Positions 20,809-29,673 of a stretch of 64,000 nt of DNA are shown in pieces. The stretch comes from Corynebacterium haematomassiliense (lineage in GTDB: Bacteria; Actinomycetota; Actinomycetes; Mycobacteriales; Mycobacteriaceae). The DNA lies in assembly GCF_013978595.1 (NCBI RefSeq), contig NZ_JACDTZ010000002.1, positions 407,605-471,604 of the forward strand. Reading direction: 5' to 3'. Below the pieces are notes generated by a model. That model was not told where the DNA came from. It ran no database searches and saw only the letters and a program-made list of their open reading frames with translations. How positions within the stretch are numbered: position 1 is the first letter of the stretch; the number at the start of each line of letters is the position of its first letter. Position numbers and translations under genes: made by a program.

Positions 20809-22182
20809 ATGTCCAACCAGTACCGCGTGCAGAACCCCGTGACCAACGAGGTCGTGGAGACCTTCGAATTCGCCACCGACCAGGAGATCCAGGACATCCT
20901 AAACCGCTCCGAGGAAGCGTTCAAGACCTGGCGCAACACCTCCTACGAGGAGCGGGCGGAGATCGTCGGCAAGGCAGCGCAGCTGCTCAAGGAGCGCGCA
21001 AACGAGCTGGCGCAGATCGCCGCCGAAGAGATGGGCAAGCCCATTCCGGAGGGCGAGTGGGAGATGAACTTCTCCGGCGACATCCTGCAGTTCTACGCAG
21101 ATAACGCCGCCGAGCACTCCGCCGACAAAAAGGTCGACGTCCCGGGCGGCAAGGCTGTCGTGCGCCGCCTGCCGCTGGGCACGCTGCTCGGCATCATGCC
21201 GTGGAACTACCCGATCTACCAGATCGCGCGTTTCGCCGGTCCGAACCTGATGAACGGCAACTGCATCATCCTCAAGCACGCCGAGATCACCCCGAAGTCC
21301 GCTGCCGCCTTCGAGCAGGTGCTCAAGGACGCCGGCCTGCCGGACGGTGTGTACATCAACGTCTACGCCACCCACGAGCAGATCGAGACCATCATCGCGG
21401 ACCCGCGCGTCCAGGGCGTCTCGCTCACCGGCTCCGAGCGCGCCGGCGCCAAGGTCGCCGAGACCGCGGGCAAGAACCTGAAGAAGGTCGTGCTCGAGCT
21501 CGGCGGCACCGACCCGTACGTCATCCTCGACGCCGCCGACGTCAAGGCCGCCGCCCAGGAGGCGTGGGACAAGCGCGTGCACAACGCCGGCCAGGCCTGC
21601 ACCTCCAACAAGCGCATCATCGTCATGGAGGACATCTACGACCAGTTCGTGAACGAGATGGTGGCAATCGCCGAGGGCTACAAGAAGGGCGATCCGTCCA
21701 ACCCGGGCGAAAATGAGTACTACCCGATGTCCTCCCGTCGCGCGGCAGAGCTGCTGGATGACCAGGTCAAGCGCGCTGTGGAGAAGGGTGCGAAGCTGCG
21801 CACTGGCGGAGAGCTGGAGGACAACTCCGCCTACTACTCCCCGGCGGTGCTGACCGATCTGCCGGTCGGCTCCGACGTCTACTACGAGGAGTTCTTCGGC
21901 CCGGTCGCGGAGATCTACAAGGTAGCTTCCGAGGAAGAGGCCGTGGAGCTGGCCAACAACTCCTACCAGGGCCTCGGCGGCGCGGTCTTCTCCGACGACA
22001 CTGAGCGCGCCATCAAGGTCGCGGACCAGATCGACACTGGCATGATCCACGTCAACCTCGGCCAGTACTTCTCTGCAGTCCTGCCGTTCGGCGGCGTGAA
22101 GCGCTCCGGCTTCGGCCGCGAGCTGTCCGTGTTCGCGCTCGACGAGTTTGTGAACAAGCAGTACCTCTACGTCAACGACTAA
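20809..22182 (+). CDS. NAD(P)-dependent aldehyde dehydrogenase, succinate-semialdehyde type
   Basis: 457 residues, complete. Catalytic Cys264 in GQACTSNKR, general base Glu230 in LELGGTDPYV, cofactor motif LTGSERAG at 206-213 and the PWNYP segment at 131-135 are all present. The short N-terminus and ELGGTDP resemble GabD1-type succinate-semialdehyde dehydrogenases, but the substrate range of this family is broad. As the last gene after two double-bond-cleaving oxygenase homologues, it probably oxidises the aldehyde they release to an acid. A stem-loop follows 25 bp after the stop. Confidence 0.9.
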   Translation: MSNQYRVQNPVTNEVVETFEFATDQEIQDILNRSEEAFKTWRNTSYEERAEIVGKAAQLLKERANELAQIAAEEMGKPIPEGEWEMNFSGDILQFYADNAAEHSADKKVDVPGGKAVVRRLPLGTLLGIMPWNYPIYQIARFAGPNLMNGNCIILKHAEITPKSAAAFEQVLKDAGLPDGVYINVYATHEQIETIIADPRVQGVSLTGSERAGAKVAETAGKNLKKVVLELGGTDPYVILDAADVKAAAQEAWDKRVHNAGQACTSNKRIIVMEDIYDQFVNEMVAIAEGYKKGDPSNPGENEYYPMSSRRAAELLDDQVKRAVEKGAKLRTGGELEDNSAYYSPAVLTDLPVGSDVYYEEFFGPVAEIYKVASEEEAVELANNSYQGLGGAVFSDDTERAIKVADQIDTGMIHVNLGQYFSAVLPFGGVKRSGFGRELSVFALDEFVNKQYLYVND

Positions 22183-22206
22183 GACGCTGCCTTAACGGCG
22201 CCGGGC

Positions 22207-22233
22207 AATCCCACCTGTTTTGCAGGTGGGATT
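22207..22233 (+). terminator. Stem-loop terminator after aldehyde dehydrogenase
   Basis: Perfect 11-bp stem AATCCCACCTG / CAGGTGGGATT with a five-base loop (TTTTG). The stem is followed by TTCCC only, so the T-run is short. Position directly after the operon supports a terminator role. Confidence 0.65.
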
Positions 22234-22250
22234 TCCCATGGGGCCGGCTC

Positions 22251-22315
22251 CTGACAGATTGCGGCAGCCTCTTGCATCGACCTGGGGCGATGGGGTCCGT
22301 CTGACAGATTCCGCC
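22251..22315. repeat. Intergenic repeat pair CTGACAGATT flanking CGACCTGGGG
   Basis: CTGACAGATT occurs at 22251-22260 and again exactly 50 bp later at 22301-22310. Between them CGACCTGGGG (22278-22287) is enclosed by the short stem CATCG/CGATG. The same word occurs in four other intergenic places in the window. The region lies between the catabolic operon and ftsE. No gene is seen here. Confidence 0.45.
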
Positions 22316-22403
22316 GCGATGTGTCTTGGGGCGCGCGTCCTCGTCTGCCGGCCCGCCGCCAACCACCACTACAGTCACATCAGTAACAGGTAAGGTGTGT
22401 CGC

Positions 22404-23096
22404 GTGATCCGATTCGACCATGTGACCAAGGCGTACCCGACGTCCACGCGCCCCGCGCTCGACGACGTCACGCTCGACATCCCCGACGGTGAGTTCGTGT
22501 TCCTCATCGGCGCGTCCGGCTCCGGCAAGTCCACCTTCCTGCAGCTTTTGATCCGCGAAGAAAACGTCTCTTCGGGCGACATCTTCTTCAACGACTTCCA
22601 CGTCAACGCCCTGGGCGGCAAGCAGGTGAACAAGCTGCGCCAGTCCATCGGCTACGTGTTCCAGGACTTCCGTCTGCTGCCGAACTTGAGTGTCTACGAC
22701 AACGTCGCGTTCGCGCTCGAGGTCATCGGCAAGCCGAAAAACCGCATCGCCAAACTCGTCCCTGACGCGCTCGAGCTCGTCGGACTCGGCGCCAAAGCCA
22801 ACCGCATGCCGCGGGAGCTGTCCGGTGGTGAGCAGCAGCGCGTGGCTATTGCGAGAGCTTTCGTCGATAAGCCAAAGCTCATGCTTTGCGACGAACCGAC
22901 GGGCAACCTCGACCCCGGCACCGCCGACGAAATCATGGCCTTGCTCGCACGCATTAACCGCATGGGCACCACAGTGATCATGTCCACGCACAACGCGCGA
23001 GCGGTGGACGAGATGCGCAAACGCGTGGTTGAGCTGCAGCTGGGCAAGATCGTGCGCGACGAGGAAAACGGCGTGTACGGGGACGTGAGGAGGTAG
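22404..23096 (+). CDS. ftsE: Cell-division ATP-binding protein FtsE
   Basis: 230 residues. A full ABC ATPase set is visible: Walker [11 protein letters not shown]-loop FQDFRLL, signature [14 protein letters not shown], Walker [13 protein letters not shown], and STHNA switch His. With FtsX it forms the membrane complex that activates peptidoglycan hydrolases at the septum. The start is GTG at 22404 ([12 protein letters not shown], the normal FtsE N-terminus). The longer upstream frame is non-coding. The gene is followed two bases later by ftsX, then smpB, the conserved order. Confidence 0.96.
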   Translation: MIRFDHVTKAYPTSTRPALDDVTLDIPDGEFVFLIGASGSGKSTFLQLLIREENVSSGDIFFNDFHVNALGGKQVNKLRQSIGYVFQDFRLLPNLSVYDNVAFALEVIGKPKNRIAKLVPDALELVGLGAKANRMPRELSGGEQQRVAIARAFVDKPKLMLCDEPTGNLDPGTADEIMALLARINRMGTTVIMSTHNARAVDEMRKRVVELQLGKIVRDEENGVYGDVRR

Positions 23097-23098
23097 CC

Positions 23099-24001
23099 GT
23101 GAACTGGGAGTTTATTTTCCGTGAGGGTGTCAAGGGCCTGGGCCGCAACCTCACCATGACCATCGCGCTGATCATCACCACCGCGCTGTCGCTGGTGCTG
23201 GTGGGCACCGGCGTGCTGATTTCCAAAGCCACTACGCAGACGAAGGACCTGTACTTAGACCGCGTCGAGGTGATGGTGGAGCTGGACGAGGACATCTCCG
23301 CTAACGACCAGGACTGCTCCTCGGACCGCTGCAAGCAGGTCCGCGACACCCTGCAGGCGGACGACCGCGTGGAGCAGGTGACCTTCCGCTCCCGCGAGCA
23401 GTCCTACGAGCGATTCAAGGAACTGTTCCAGGAGTCCGAGCCGGAGCTGGTGCGCGAGACCGCCCCAGACGCCCTGCCGGCCGCGCTGCACGTGCGCCTG
23501 GCGGACCCGACCGACACCTCGCCGCTGGACAAGATCCGCGACATGGAGCAGGTGGAGGTCATCTCCGACCAGGCGGACACCGTGCGCTCGGCGGCCGGGA
23601 CGCTGAACACCTTCCGCAACGTGGCGTTCGCCGTGGCTGCGGCGCAGGCGCTGGCTGCGGTGTTCCTCATCTCCAACATGGTGCAGCTGGCCGCCTACAA
23701 CCGTCGCGAGCAGATCGGCATCATGCGCATGGTGGGCGCCTCGCGCTGGTTCACCCAGGCGCCGTTCGTGCTGGAGGCGGTGCTGTCCGTGCTCATCGGC
23801 GCGGTGCTAGCCACCGTCGGCGTGTGGGCCGGCAAGCAGCTCATCGTGGACCCGCTGTTGGGGGACCTCTACGCCAACCAGCTCATCGCGCGCGTGCCGG
23901 ACAGCACCGTGTGGGTGGTCATGCCGCTGGTGGGCCTGGTCGCCATGGTGCTCGGCGGGCTGGCCGCGCAGGTGGCGCTTCGCTCTTACGTGCGCAAGTA
24001 G
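23099..24001 (+). CDS. ftsX: Cell-division permease FtsX
   Basis: 300 residues: one N-terminal membrane helix (about 20-42), a large extracytoplasmic loop to about residue 165, then three C-terminal helices, the FtsX topology. The loop carries a Cys pair (CSSDRC). The start is GTG at 23099, two bases after the ftsE stop, so the two are translationally coupled. It partners FtsE and passes the signal to cell-wall hydrolases outside the membrane. Confidence 0.95.
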   Translation: MNWEFIFREGVKGLGRNLTMTIALIITTALSLVLVGTGVLISKATTQTKDLYLDRVEVMVELDEDISANDQDCSSDRCKQVRDTLQADDRVEQVTFRSREQSYERFKELFQESEPELVRETAPDALPAALHVRLADPTDTSPLDKIRDMEQVEVISDQADTVRSAAGTLNTFRNVAFAVAAAQALAAVFLISNMVQLAAYNRREQIGIMRMVGASRWFTQAPFVLEAVLSVLIGAVLATVGVWAGKQLIVDPLLGDLYANQLIARVPDSTVWVVMPLVGLVAMVLGGLAAQVALRSYVRK

Positions 24002-24017
24002 TACACTTGGCGCTCTT

Positions 24018-24515
24018 ATGTCCAAGAAGAACAAGAAGCAGAAGCTTTCCAACACCGGTGTGCTTGCCACCAACCGGAAAGCTCGCCATGACTACCACAT
24101 CTTGGACACCTGGGAGTGCGGCCTGGTGCTGCAGGGCACCGAAATCAAGGCGCTGCGCGAGGGCAAGGTGTCGCTGGTGGAGGCATTCGCCACCATCGAC
24201 AACGGCGAGGTCTGGCTGCGCAACATGCACATCCCGGAGTACTCCCGCGGCCACTGGACCAACCACCCGCCGCGCCGCACCCGCAAGCTGCTTTTGCACC
24301 GCCGCGAGATCGACTCGCTGGAGGGCAAGGTCCGCGACGGCAACCGCACCCTGATCCCGCTGTCGCTCTACCTCAAGGACGGCCGCGCGAAGGTCGAGCT
24401 GGGGCTTGCGCAGGGTAAGCAGGACTACGACAAGCGCCGCGACATCAAGCGCCGCACCGAGGACCGCGAGATCACCCGCGATCTGGGCCGCAAGCTCAAG
24501 GGCATCAAGGCCTAA
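24018..24515 (+). CDS. smpB: SsrA-binding protein SmpB
   Basis: 165 residues with a typical SmpB OB-fold: ARHDYHILDTWECGLVLQGTEIKALR near the N-terminus, NMHIPEYSRGHWTNH in the middle and a basic C-terminal tail (YDKRRDIKRRTEDREI) that enters the ribosomal mRNA channel. It delivers tmRNA to stalled ribosomes. Its partner RNA gene lies about 735 bp downstream. Read in the same direction as ftsEX. Confidence 0.97.
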   Translation: MSKKNKKQKLSNTGVLATNRKARHDYHILDTWECGLVLQGTEIKALREGKVSLVEAFATIDNGEVWLRNMHIPEYSRGHWTNHPPRRTRKLLLHRREIDSLEGKVRDGNRTLIPLSLYLKDGRAKVELGLAQGKQDYDKRRDIKRRTEDREITRDLGRKLKGIKA

Positions 24516-24535
24516 TTTCGCTACGGTGGGTGCCT

Positions 24536-25186
24536 ATGAAGAAGGCACTGATTACTGGAGCATCCCGCGGCATCGGCCGCGCCATCGCTGAGGACCTAGG
24601 CAAGGACCACCACGTTTACGCCGGCGCGTCGAAGGACGCCTCCGACATCGTCTCGGCCCTGCCCAGCGCGGAGCCGTTCGAGGCGGACCTCACCGACACC
24701 GACGCGATTTTGGAGGCGGCTGCCAAGATCGAGGAGCTGGACGTGCTCGTCCTCGCCGCCGGCGTGATGGATGGCGGCCCGCTCGAAGAGCTCACCGACG
24801 ACAAGTGGCGCGAGATGATGGAGGTCAACCTCTTCGCCCCCGTCACGCTCACCCGCGCGTTGCTTCCCGCTTTGCGACGCTCCTCCGGCCTGATCATCAC
24901 CATCAACTCCGGCGCCGGATTCCACGGCATGGCCGAAAACTCCGCCTACTGCGCGTCCAAATTCGCCCTGCGCGGCTTCACCGAATCCCTGGCGCAGGAG
25001 GAGGCCGGCAAGGTGCGCGTGACCTCCCTGCACCCGGGGCGCACCGACACCGACATGCTCGCCGGCAGCAACGACCAGCCCAAGATGGCGGCCGACGAGG
25101 TGGCCAAGGCGGCGCGCCTCGCTGTCGACGCCGGACCGGACGCCGTCGTGGAGTTCCTCCGGGTGCGTCCGGCGTTTACGTCGTAA
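24536..25186 (+). CDS. SDR-family oxidoreductase
   Basis: 216 residues with the short-chain dehydrogenase motifs: cofactor loop TGASRGIGRAIA at about 7-18, NNAG-equivalent LAAGVMDGG, catalytic Ser in NSGAG and the YxxxK motif as YCASK. The N-terminal acidic residue pattern suggests a small SDR of the YciK/short type. The substrate is unknown. An in-frame GTG at 24530 would add two residues. It lies between smpB and ssrA, a position also seen in related corynebacteria. Confidence 0.88.
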   Translation: MKKALITGASRGIGRAIAEDLGKDHHVYAGASKDASDIVSALPSAEPFEADLTDTDAILEAAAKIEELDVLVLAAGVMDGGPLEELTDDKWREMMEVNLFAPVTLTRALLPALRRSSGLIITINSGAGFHGMAENSAYCASKFALRGFTESLAQEEAGKVRVTSLHPGRTDTDMLAGSNDQPKMAADEVAKAARLAVDAGPDAVVEFLRVRPAFTS

Positions 25187-25250
25187 AGCCTCTTGTGCAT
25201 CTTGGGCGCGTGCGGTAAAGTTCCATCTCCTACGTTTCTTCGTAGTTGAA

Positions 25251-25641
25251 GGGGTCGATTCTGGTTTCGACTTCATCTACTTAGCCAGGGGAAGCGTGCC
25301 GGTGCAGGCAGGAGACCACCGTAAGCGTCGCTGTAACTAATAAACGCAGAGAAGAACTCTCAGCGTGACTACGCCCTCGCTGCCTAAATAGAAAGGTTCA
25401 GCGACCTGCGTGTCCGTCAGGCCGGGGATGTCCCCGACCCGGTACCTGGCGTCGACTCAGGGGACTTGCCTTCCGGCTCTGTCAGTGGGGCCTTGGAAGG
25501 GACACCTTTCACTGACTGGGCCCGTCATCCGGACATGTTCGCCTGATCCGGAGGGTCGATGAGAGACAACGTGCGAACTGCGCACGGAGAAGCCCTGGCG
25601 CGGTGATGAAGGACCCGGGTTCAATTCCCGGCGGCTCCACC
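25251..25641 (+). ncRNA. ssrA: Transfer-messenger RNA (tmRNA)
   Basis: The 5' end GGGGTCGATTCTGGTTTCGAC and 3' end GGGTTCAATTCCCGGCGGCTCC (split: GGGTTCAATTCC, CGGCGGCTCC) form the tRNA-like domain. The acceptor stem GGGGTCG pairs with CGGCTCC with two G-U pairs. The final A of CCA is not encoded. The tag frame at 25346-25387 encodes AEKNSQRDYALAA then TAA, ending in the ALAA degradation signal. It lies downstream of its partner gene smpB. Confidence 0.96.
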
Positions 25642-25643
25642 GA

Positions 25644-25685
25644 AAGCGGACGTTTTACAAGGTAGAACGTCCGCTTCTTCCGTTT
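25644..25685 (+). terminator. Intrinsic terminator of ssrA
   Basis: Perfect 11-bp stem AAGCGGACGTT / AACGTCCGCTT (25644-25654 and 25666-25676) begins three bases after the tmRNA end and is followed by CTTCCGTTTT. Confidence 0.85.
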
Positions 25686-25691
25686 TGTGGC

Positions 25692-26759
25692 TCAGTCAGA
25701 TTTTCTGCGTGGCTGGAGACGTTTTCTTTGGGAGATCAGTTTCCGATCCGCTTCTTGAAGTGCCTCGACGAGGCTGCGGTCTGCTTCGCGGAACTCGATT
25801 TCTTTGCGCCCCTGGTCATAGAGACCGTAGCGGTCCTCGGCGAGCTTGTCCGCGTCCTTTCGCGAAATGCGACCGTGGTCGTTTAGCGGTTCGTAGTCGT
25901 TGAACTCGATGAACTGGTCTGCTTTGGTCAGCCAGTCCGACATGTGGACAACCTTGCGGCGTTCGGCTTGGTCCTGGGCATAGTTCAGGAAACCAGACAC
26001 GAGGTAGTTCAGCCGGCGCAGTTCATCATCAGTGAGGTAGTTCTTCGCAGTGGTCACGTCACCTTTGCGGACCACTTCGCCCTTCCAGTTGGTCAGACCG
26101 AGATTGTCAGCAGACGGGTCGCAGCGCGTCGCGATGATCTCGGCTGCCGTGTTGCCAGTGATGGCGTAGTGGAGCTTGTCCTGGATCTTCGCGAACAGGC
26201 GGTGAGTGGTTTTGCTGCTGGCGTCGTAGTCATCAGCGAGGGCAATGATGTTGCGCAGCTCGAGGTAGAGTCGCGCCTCGCTGGAGCGGATATCCCGGAT
26301 GCGTGCGAGGAGCTCGTCAAAATAGTCCGCGCCGAGGGGGTCTTTCAGCTTCTCGTCGTTTAGGGCGAAGCCTTTAACAAGATATTCCTTGAGGACGGTA
26401 GTTGCCCAAGTGCGGAACTGGTTGCCGCGAGGGCCACGTACGCGGAAACCGACGGCCATGATGGTGTCGAGATTGTAATGCTCTAAGGTGCGTCCATACC
26501 CTGCGTGACCTGGCTCCTTTCGGAATTTCCGAACAACTTCATCACGGTTAAGTTCGCCAGTGTTGAAGATAGATTTAAGGTGCTCGCTAACACTGGAACG
26601 GCTGATATCGAAAAGCTCTGACATTTCGGCCTGGGTCATCCAGACTGAGCCCTCAATGAGGCGTAATTGGACTTTGGTCCGTCCGTCCTCCGTGTTGTAG
26701 ATGACGAACTCGCCGGTGGAGTCGGTGTGCGTCGTGAGGGGTGCGCTTGGGTCCTTCAT
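25692..26759 (-). CDS. RhuM-family protein
   Basis: 355 residues of the virulence RhuM family: an N-terminal winged-helix-like part (SVWMTQAEMSELFDISRSSVSEHLKSIF, here cited as WMTQAEMSELFDIS) and the core YNLDTIMAVGFRVRG / RTWATTVLKEYLVKGF. Biochemical function is unknown. Homologues are frequent in phage- or defence-related accessory DNA. The gene ends seven bases from the ssrA terminator, and ssrA is a common integration site. No integrase and no repeated ssrA 3' end were found around it, so an attached island is not proved. Confidence 0.85.
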   Translation of the reverse strand: MKDPSAPLTTHTDSTGEFVIYNTEDGRTKVQLRLIEGSVWMTQAEMSELFDISRSSVSEHLKSIFNTGELNRDEVVRKFRKEPGHAGYGRTLEHYNLDTIMAVGFRVRGPRGNQFRTWATTVLKEYLVKGFALNDEKLKDPLGADYFDELLARIRDIRSSEARLYLELRNIIALADDYDASSKTTHRLFAKIQDKLHYAITGNTAAEIIATRCDPSADNLGLTNWKGEVVRKGDVTTAKNYLTDDELRRLNYLVSGFLNYAQDQAERRKVVHMSDWLTKADQFIEFNDYEPLNDHGRISRKDADKLAEDRYGLYDQGRKEIEFREADRSLVEALQEADRKLISQRKRLQPRRKSD

Positions 26760-26873
26760 TACGTTTTGGGTCCTTGGAGGAGAGCTTTCGGCGGTCAGTG
26801 GTAGGGGCGTCGGTAGAAACGAGGATTGTCCTTATCGGCCGTCATGGTAGTCACTGCCGCCGAGGCCCGGGAC

Positions 26874-27941
26874 TTAGTCGATCGAGTAGCCGGTGACCGG
26901 GCCCTCGGTGTTCGGCTGCCAGCCCAGCGCGGGGGCGACGTGGGTGGCGAAGTTTTCCAGGATCTTCACGTTGACGTCCACGCCCATGCCGGTGGGGATG
27001 GTGATCAGCAGCGTGTCGGCGGCCATGACGGCCGGGTCGGCCTTGAGCTGCTCGATGAGTTTGTCCGGCTCGGCGGCGTAGGTGCGGCCGAAGGTGGAAG
27101 CGCCCACGTCAGGCAGCATCCCAACCTGGTCGGAGCCGGAGGCCTGCATGCCGAAGCGCTGCATGTCTGCGCCGTCGACGATGGGGAAGATGGAGCGGGA
27201 CACGGACACGCGCGGGGTCCAGTCGTGGCCCGCTTCCTTCCAGGCTGCGCGGTAGCGGTTGATCTGGTCCGCCTGGATCTCGCCCAGGGTCTCGGCGGTG
27301 GTCTCGGAGACCAGGGTGGACGACATCAGGTTCAGCCCGTCCTTGGCGGTTTGCTCGGCCGAAGTGTGGGTGCCGGAGCCGTAGAAGATGTGCTTGCGCA
27401 GCTCGGGCGCCATGGGAAAGACCGGCAGGGCGGAGCCGGGCTGGAACATGTTGGGGTACTGCCGCTCCAGCGGCGCTGCGATGGCGAAGCCGTTGCCGTC
27501 CACCGCGGCCATGAAGGTCTCCAGGTGTGCGCGCGCCACGTCCGCGCCGTTGGGGGTTTCGCCCTTGTAGCCGAAGGCCTCCCAGCCGCGCTCGGCAACC
27601 TCCGGGGCGCCGCGGGAGACACCCAGGGCCACGCGCCCGCCGGAGAGCTGGTACAGGGAGGCGGCCTCTTCGGCGAGGTAGAGCGGGTTTTCGTAGCGCA
27701 TGTCGATCACGCCGGTGCCCACCTCGATGTGCTTGGTGGTGGCGGCGACTGCGCCCAGCAGCGGCATTGGTGCGGAGGCCTGCGGCACGAAGTGGTGGAC
27801 GCGGAAGGACGCGTTGTTCACGCCGATCTCGTCGGCGGCCTGGGCGATCTCCAGGTGGATCTTGGCGATCTTCTCTGCGGACGGGCCGCGCTGGCCGCCG
27901 AAGGCGTAGTGCCCGAAGCTCAAGAAACCGAATGCCTTCAT
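26874..27941 (-). CDS. LLM-class flavin-dependent oxidoreductase
   Basis: 355 residues with the luciferase-like monooxygenase barrel: FGFLSFGHYAFGG at the start, the VNNASFRVHHF segment, VGTGVIDMRYENPLYLAEEAA and LSGGRVALGVSRGAPE. Such enzymes use FMNH2 or F420 with O2 on varied substrates. The ATG at 27941 has the site AAAAGGAG. The longer frame upstream is unlikely. It is divergent from the frameshifted lipoprotein gene, with a 231-bp intergenic region containing a long inverted repeat. Substrate unknown. Confidence 0.88.
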   Translation of the reverse strand: MKAFGFLSFGHYAFGGQRGPSAEKIAKIHLEIAQAADEIGVNNASFRVHHFVPQASAPMPLLGAVAATTKHIEVGTGVIDMRYENPLYLAEEAASLYQLSGGRVALGVSRGAPEVAERGWEAFGYKGETPNGADVARAHLETFMAAVDGNGFAIAAPLERQYPNMFQPGSALPVFPMAPELRKHIFYGSGTHTSAEQTAKDGLNLMSSTLVSETTAETLGEIQADQINRYRAAWKEAGHDWTPRVSVSRSIFPIVDGADMQRFGMQASGSDQVGMLPDVGASTFGRTYAAEPDKLIEQLKADPAVMAADTLLITIPTGMGVDVNVKILENFATHVAPALGWQPNTEGPVTGYSID

Positions 27942-28026
27942 TGGTAAACACTCCTTTTGGTGACGTATCAACAATCAGGGTAGTACCTCACCCGCAGATT
28001 GTCACGGTCTCAGGCAGACCGCATCA

Positions 28027-28097
28027 CAAACCCCGAGCGAAGGACCCCTATTACGGCCCAAAATCGCGCATACTCGGGAGGGCTTACTCGGGGTTTG
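28027..28097. repeat. Long-range inverted repeat in a divergent intergenic region
   Basis: CAAACCCCGAG (28027-28037) and CTCGGGGTTTG (28087-28097) are perfectly complementary over 11 bp with a 49-base loop. It may be an operator pair or the closing stem of a leader structure. No known riboswitch is recognised. Confidence 0.4.
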
Positions 28098-28172
28098 CAG
28101 GATGGAGGCCGACAGGAACTTTTACGCCTGTGCAAATCGGCACCGAATAATTGGGCCTTAGCCTCCGGTGGC

Positions 28173-28839
28173 ATGAACCGCAACGCCATCGCAGCCCTTA
28201 CTGCCACGACCTTCCTGGTCGCGGGCTGCAGCGGCGCGCCGGAGCAGGTGACGGTGACCGAAACCGTGGAAGCGCCGGAGGCGACCGAGGCACCAAAAGC
28301 AGAGGAAGAGCCGACGAAGCAGGCAAAGCAGGATGCGGCGGGGGAGGCGGAGCACGTCGATAGGCAAAGCGGCATCCCCGACGCCCCGCTGGCGTACCCG
28401 GGCGCCGGCGGCCCCGTCCCAGACAACGCGCGTCCCATCCCGGACGATCAAGAGCATCGGCGATAGTCCCGTGCAGAACGCGCTGTTTGTCACCCCGTCC
28501 GGCAACATCGGCTGCATGATGAACCTAGCGGACGAGCCGATGTTCGACTGCGGCGTGAAGTCCTTCATGGAAAGCGAGCAATTCGGCATCGGTGAGCTAG
28601 GAACGCCGCGATGGATGATGGAGATCCTCGGCGGCTACCCGCGCGAGCAAACTGAGCCACCGCTTTACGACGACTCCGTGTGGCCCGCGGGCAGCGAATC
28701 CGCGGAGGTCGTGCAATACGGCGAGGTAGTCAATCACGGACCGTTCGTGTGCGCGGTGGAGGAGACCGGCGTGACCTGTTGGGACTCTGAAAGCGGCAGG
28801 GGAGCGTGGCTGGAGCGCGACGAAGTGGTGTTTTTCTAA
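28173..28839 (+). pseudogene. Lipoprotein gene split by a frameshift
   Basis: The first frame (28173-28466) encodes a lipoprotein start with lipobox VAGC followed by an Ala/Glu/Pro-rich linker and stops at 28464-28466. The natural continuation (IKSIGDSPVQNALFV, CMMNLADEPMFDCGV, ending WLERDEVVFF) lies in the +1 frame up to 28839. Joining the frames around 28440 gives one secreted protein of about 220 residues with a Cys-containing C-terminal domain. It is either a true frameshift mutation or a one- or two-base sequencing error. A coupled start at GTG 28471 is possible but has no ribosome-binding site. Family unknown. Confidence 0.6.
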
Positions 28840-28944
28840 GCCGCCCTAGCGCTCGCTGGCCGTTGAGTTAAAGCAGCGTCCAGGTTGCGTAAAAGCTTCG
28901 TAGAAGTCCTTGAGTGCCGCGAAAAGCCAGGTAGGTTGGCGCTC

Positions 28945-29502
28945 ATGACCTCCAAGACTGTAAAGACGTTGTCCGCAGCAACTGCCCTCGCCGCCCTCGC
29001 CGGCGGCTTTTTCGGTGTAGGCACCGCCAATGCGCAGATGTCTTCCAACGGCCCGGCCGACATCGAGGGCTGGACGCAGATGGGTTGGTCTGCCTTTAGC
29101 GGTTCCGTGATTAACAAGGGTGGTACTCACATGCTGCTGAAGAACCTGCCGGAGGGTGCGAAGCCGTTGCCGGCAGAGAAGGCGAAGGCTGCTCTGCAGG
29201 GGCCGCTTCCGGTGAAGGGCGACGCTTCGATGACGGTCACTTTCGGACCGGACGGCAAGCTGTCCTTCTTCGACGGTTGCAACGCTGGCAGCGCCGGGTA
29301 CTCCATCGACGGCACCGGTGCCGTGAAGGTTGGGACCATCGCCGAGACGCAGCGCCTGTGCGACCCGACCAAAATGAACAAGGCGGACGAACTGAAGTCG
29401 ATTCTGCGTTCGAACCCGTCGGTGTACCGCTTCGACGACGAGACCATCGCGCTCGCGGCCCAGGGCAAGGCCATCGAATTCTCCAAGGTTGCTGCAAACT
29501 AG
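28945..29502 (+). CDS. Secreted META-domain (HslJ-like) protein 1
   Basis: 185 residues. A signal peptide covers about 1-31 (TVKTLSAATALAALAGG, then GTANAQ). The remaining part resembles the META/HslJ fold, with the conserved FFDGCNAGSAGYSID and a second Cys in TQRLCDPTK that could form a disulfide. Function unknown; META proteins are small envelope or secreted factors. The ATG at 28945 starts the signal peptide. A strong terminator follows, then a paralogue, so the two are probably separate units. Confidence 0.75.
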   Translation: MTSKTVKTLSAATALAALAGGFFGVGTANAQMSSNGPADIEGWTQMGWSAFSGSVINKGGTHMLLKNLPEGAKPLPAEKAKAALQGPLPVKGDASMTVTFGPDGKLSFFDGCNAGSAGYSIDGTGAVKVGTIAETQRLCDPTKMNKADELKSILRSNPSVYRFDDETIALAAQGKAIEFSKVAAN

Positions 29503-29519
29503 TCGACGCCACTTGCGCC

Positions 29520-29550
29520 CCCGCTGCTCCCACCTGAGCAGCGGGTTTTT
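29520..29550 (+). terminator. Intrinsic terminator after META protein 1
   Basis: 10-bp perfect stem CCCGCTGCTC / GAGCAGCGGG with a six-base loop, followed by TTTTT. Confidence 0.9.
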
Positions 29551-29673
29551 GGTTTTCTTGGCGCAACCATTGGGTGTGTCAAATCTATGCGCTGGGTCAA
29601 CACAAGTTTGGAGTTGCGTTGAAGTTCCTTTGAGCCCCTTGTTCGTCTGGAAGCGCTCGGTAGCGTGTGGGCC

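Noticed and set aside
26760..26873. attachment-site duplicate of the ssrA 3' end beyond the RhuM gene
   Set aside because: No copy of the GGGTTCAATTCCCGG segment is present in this gap.
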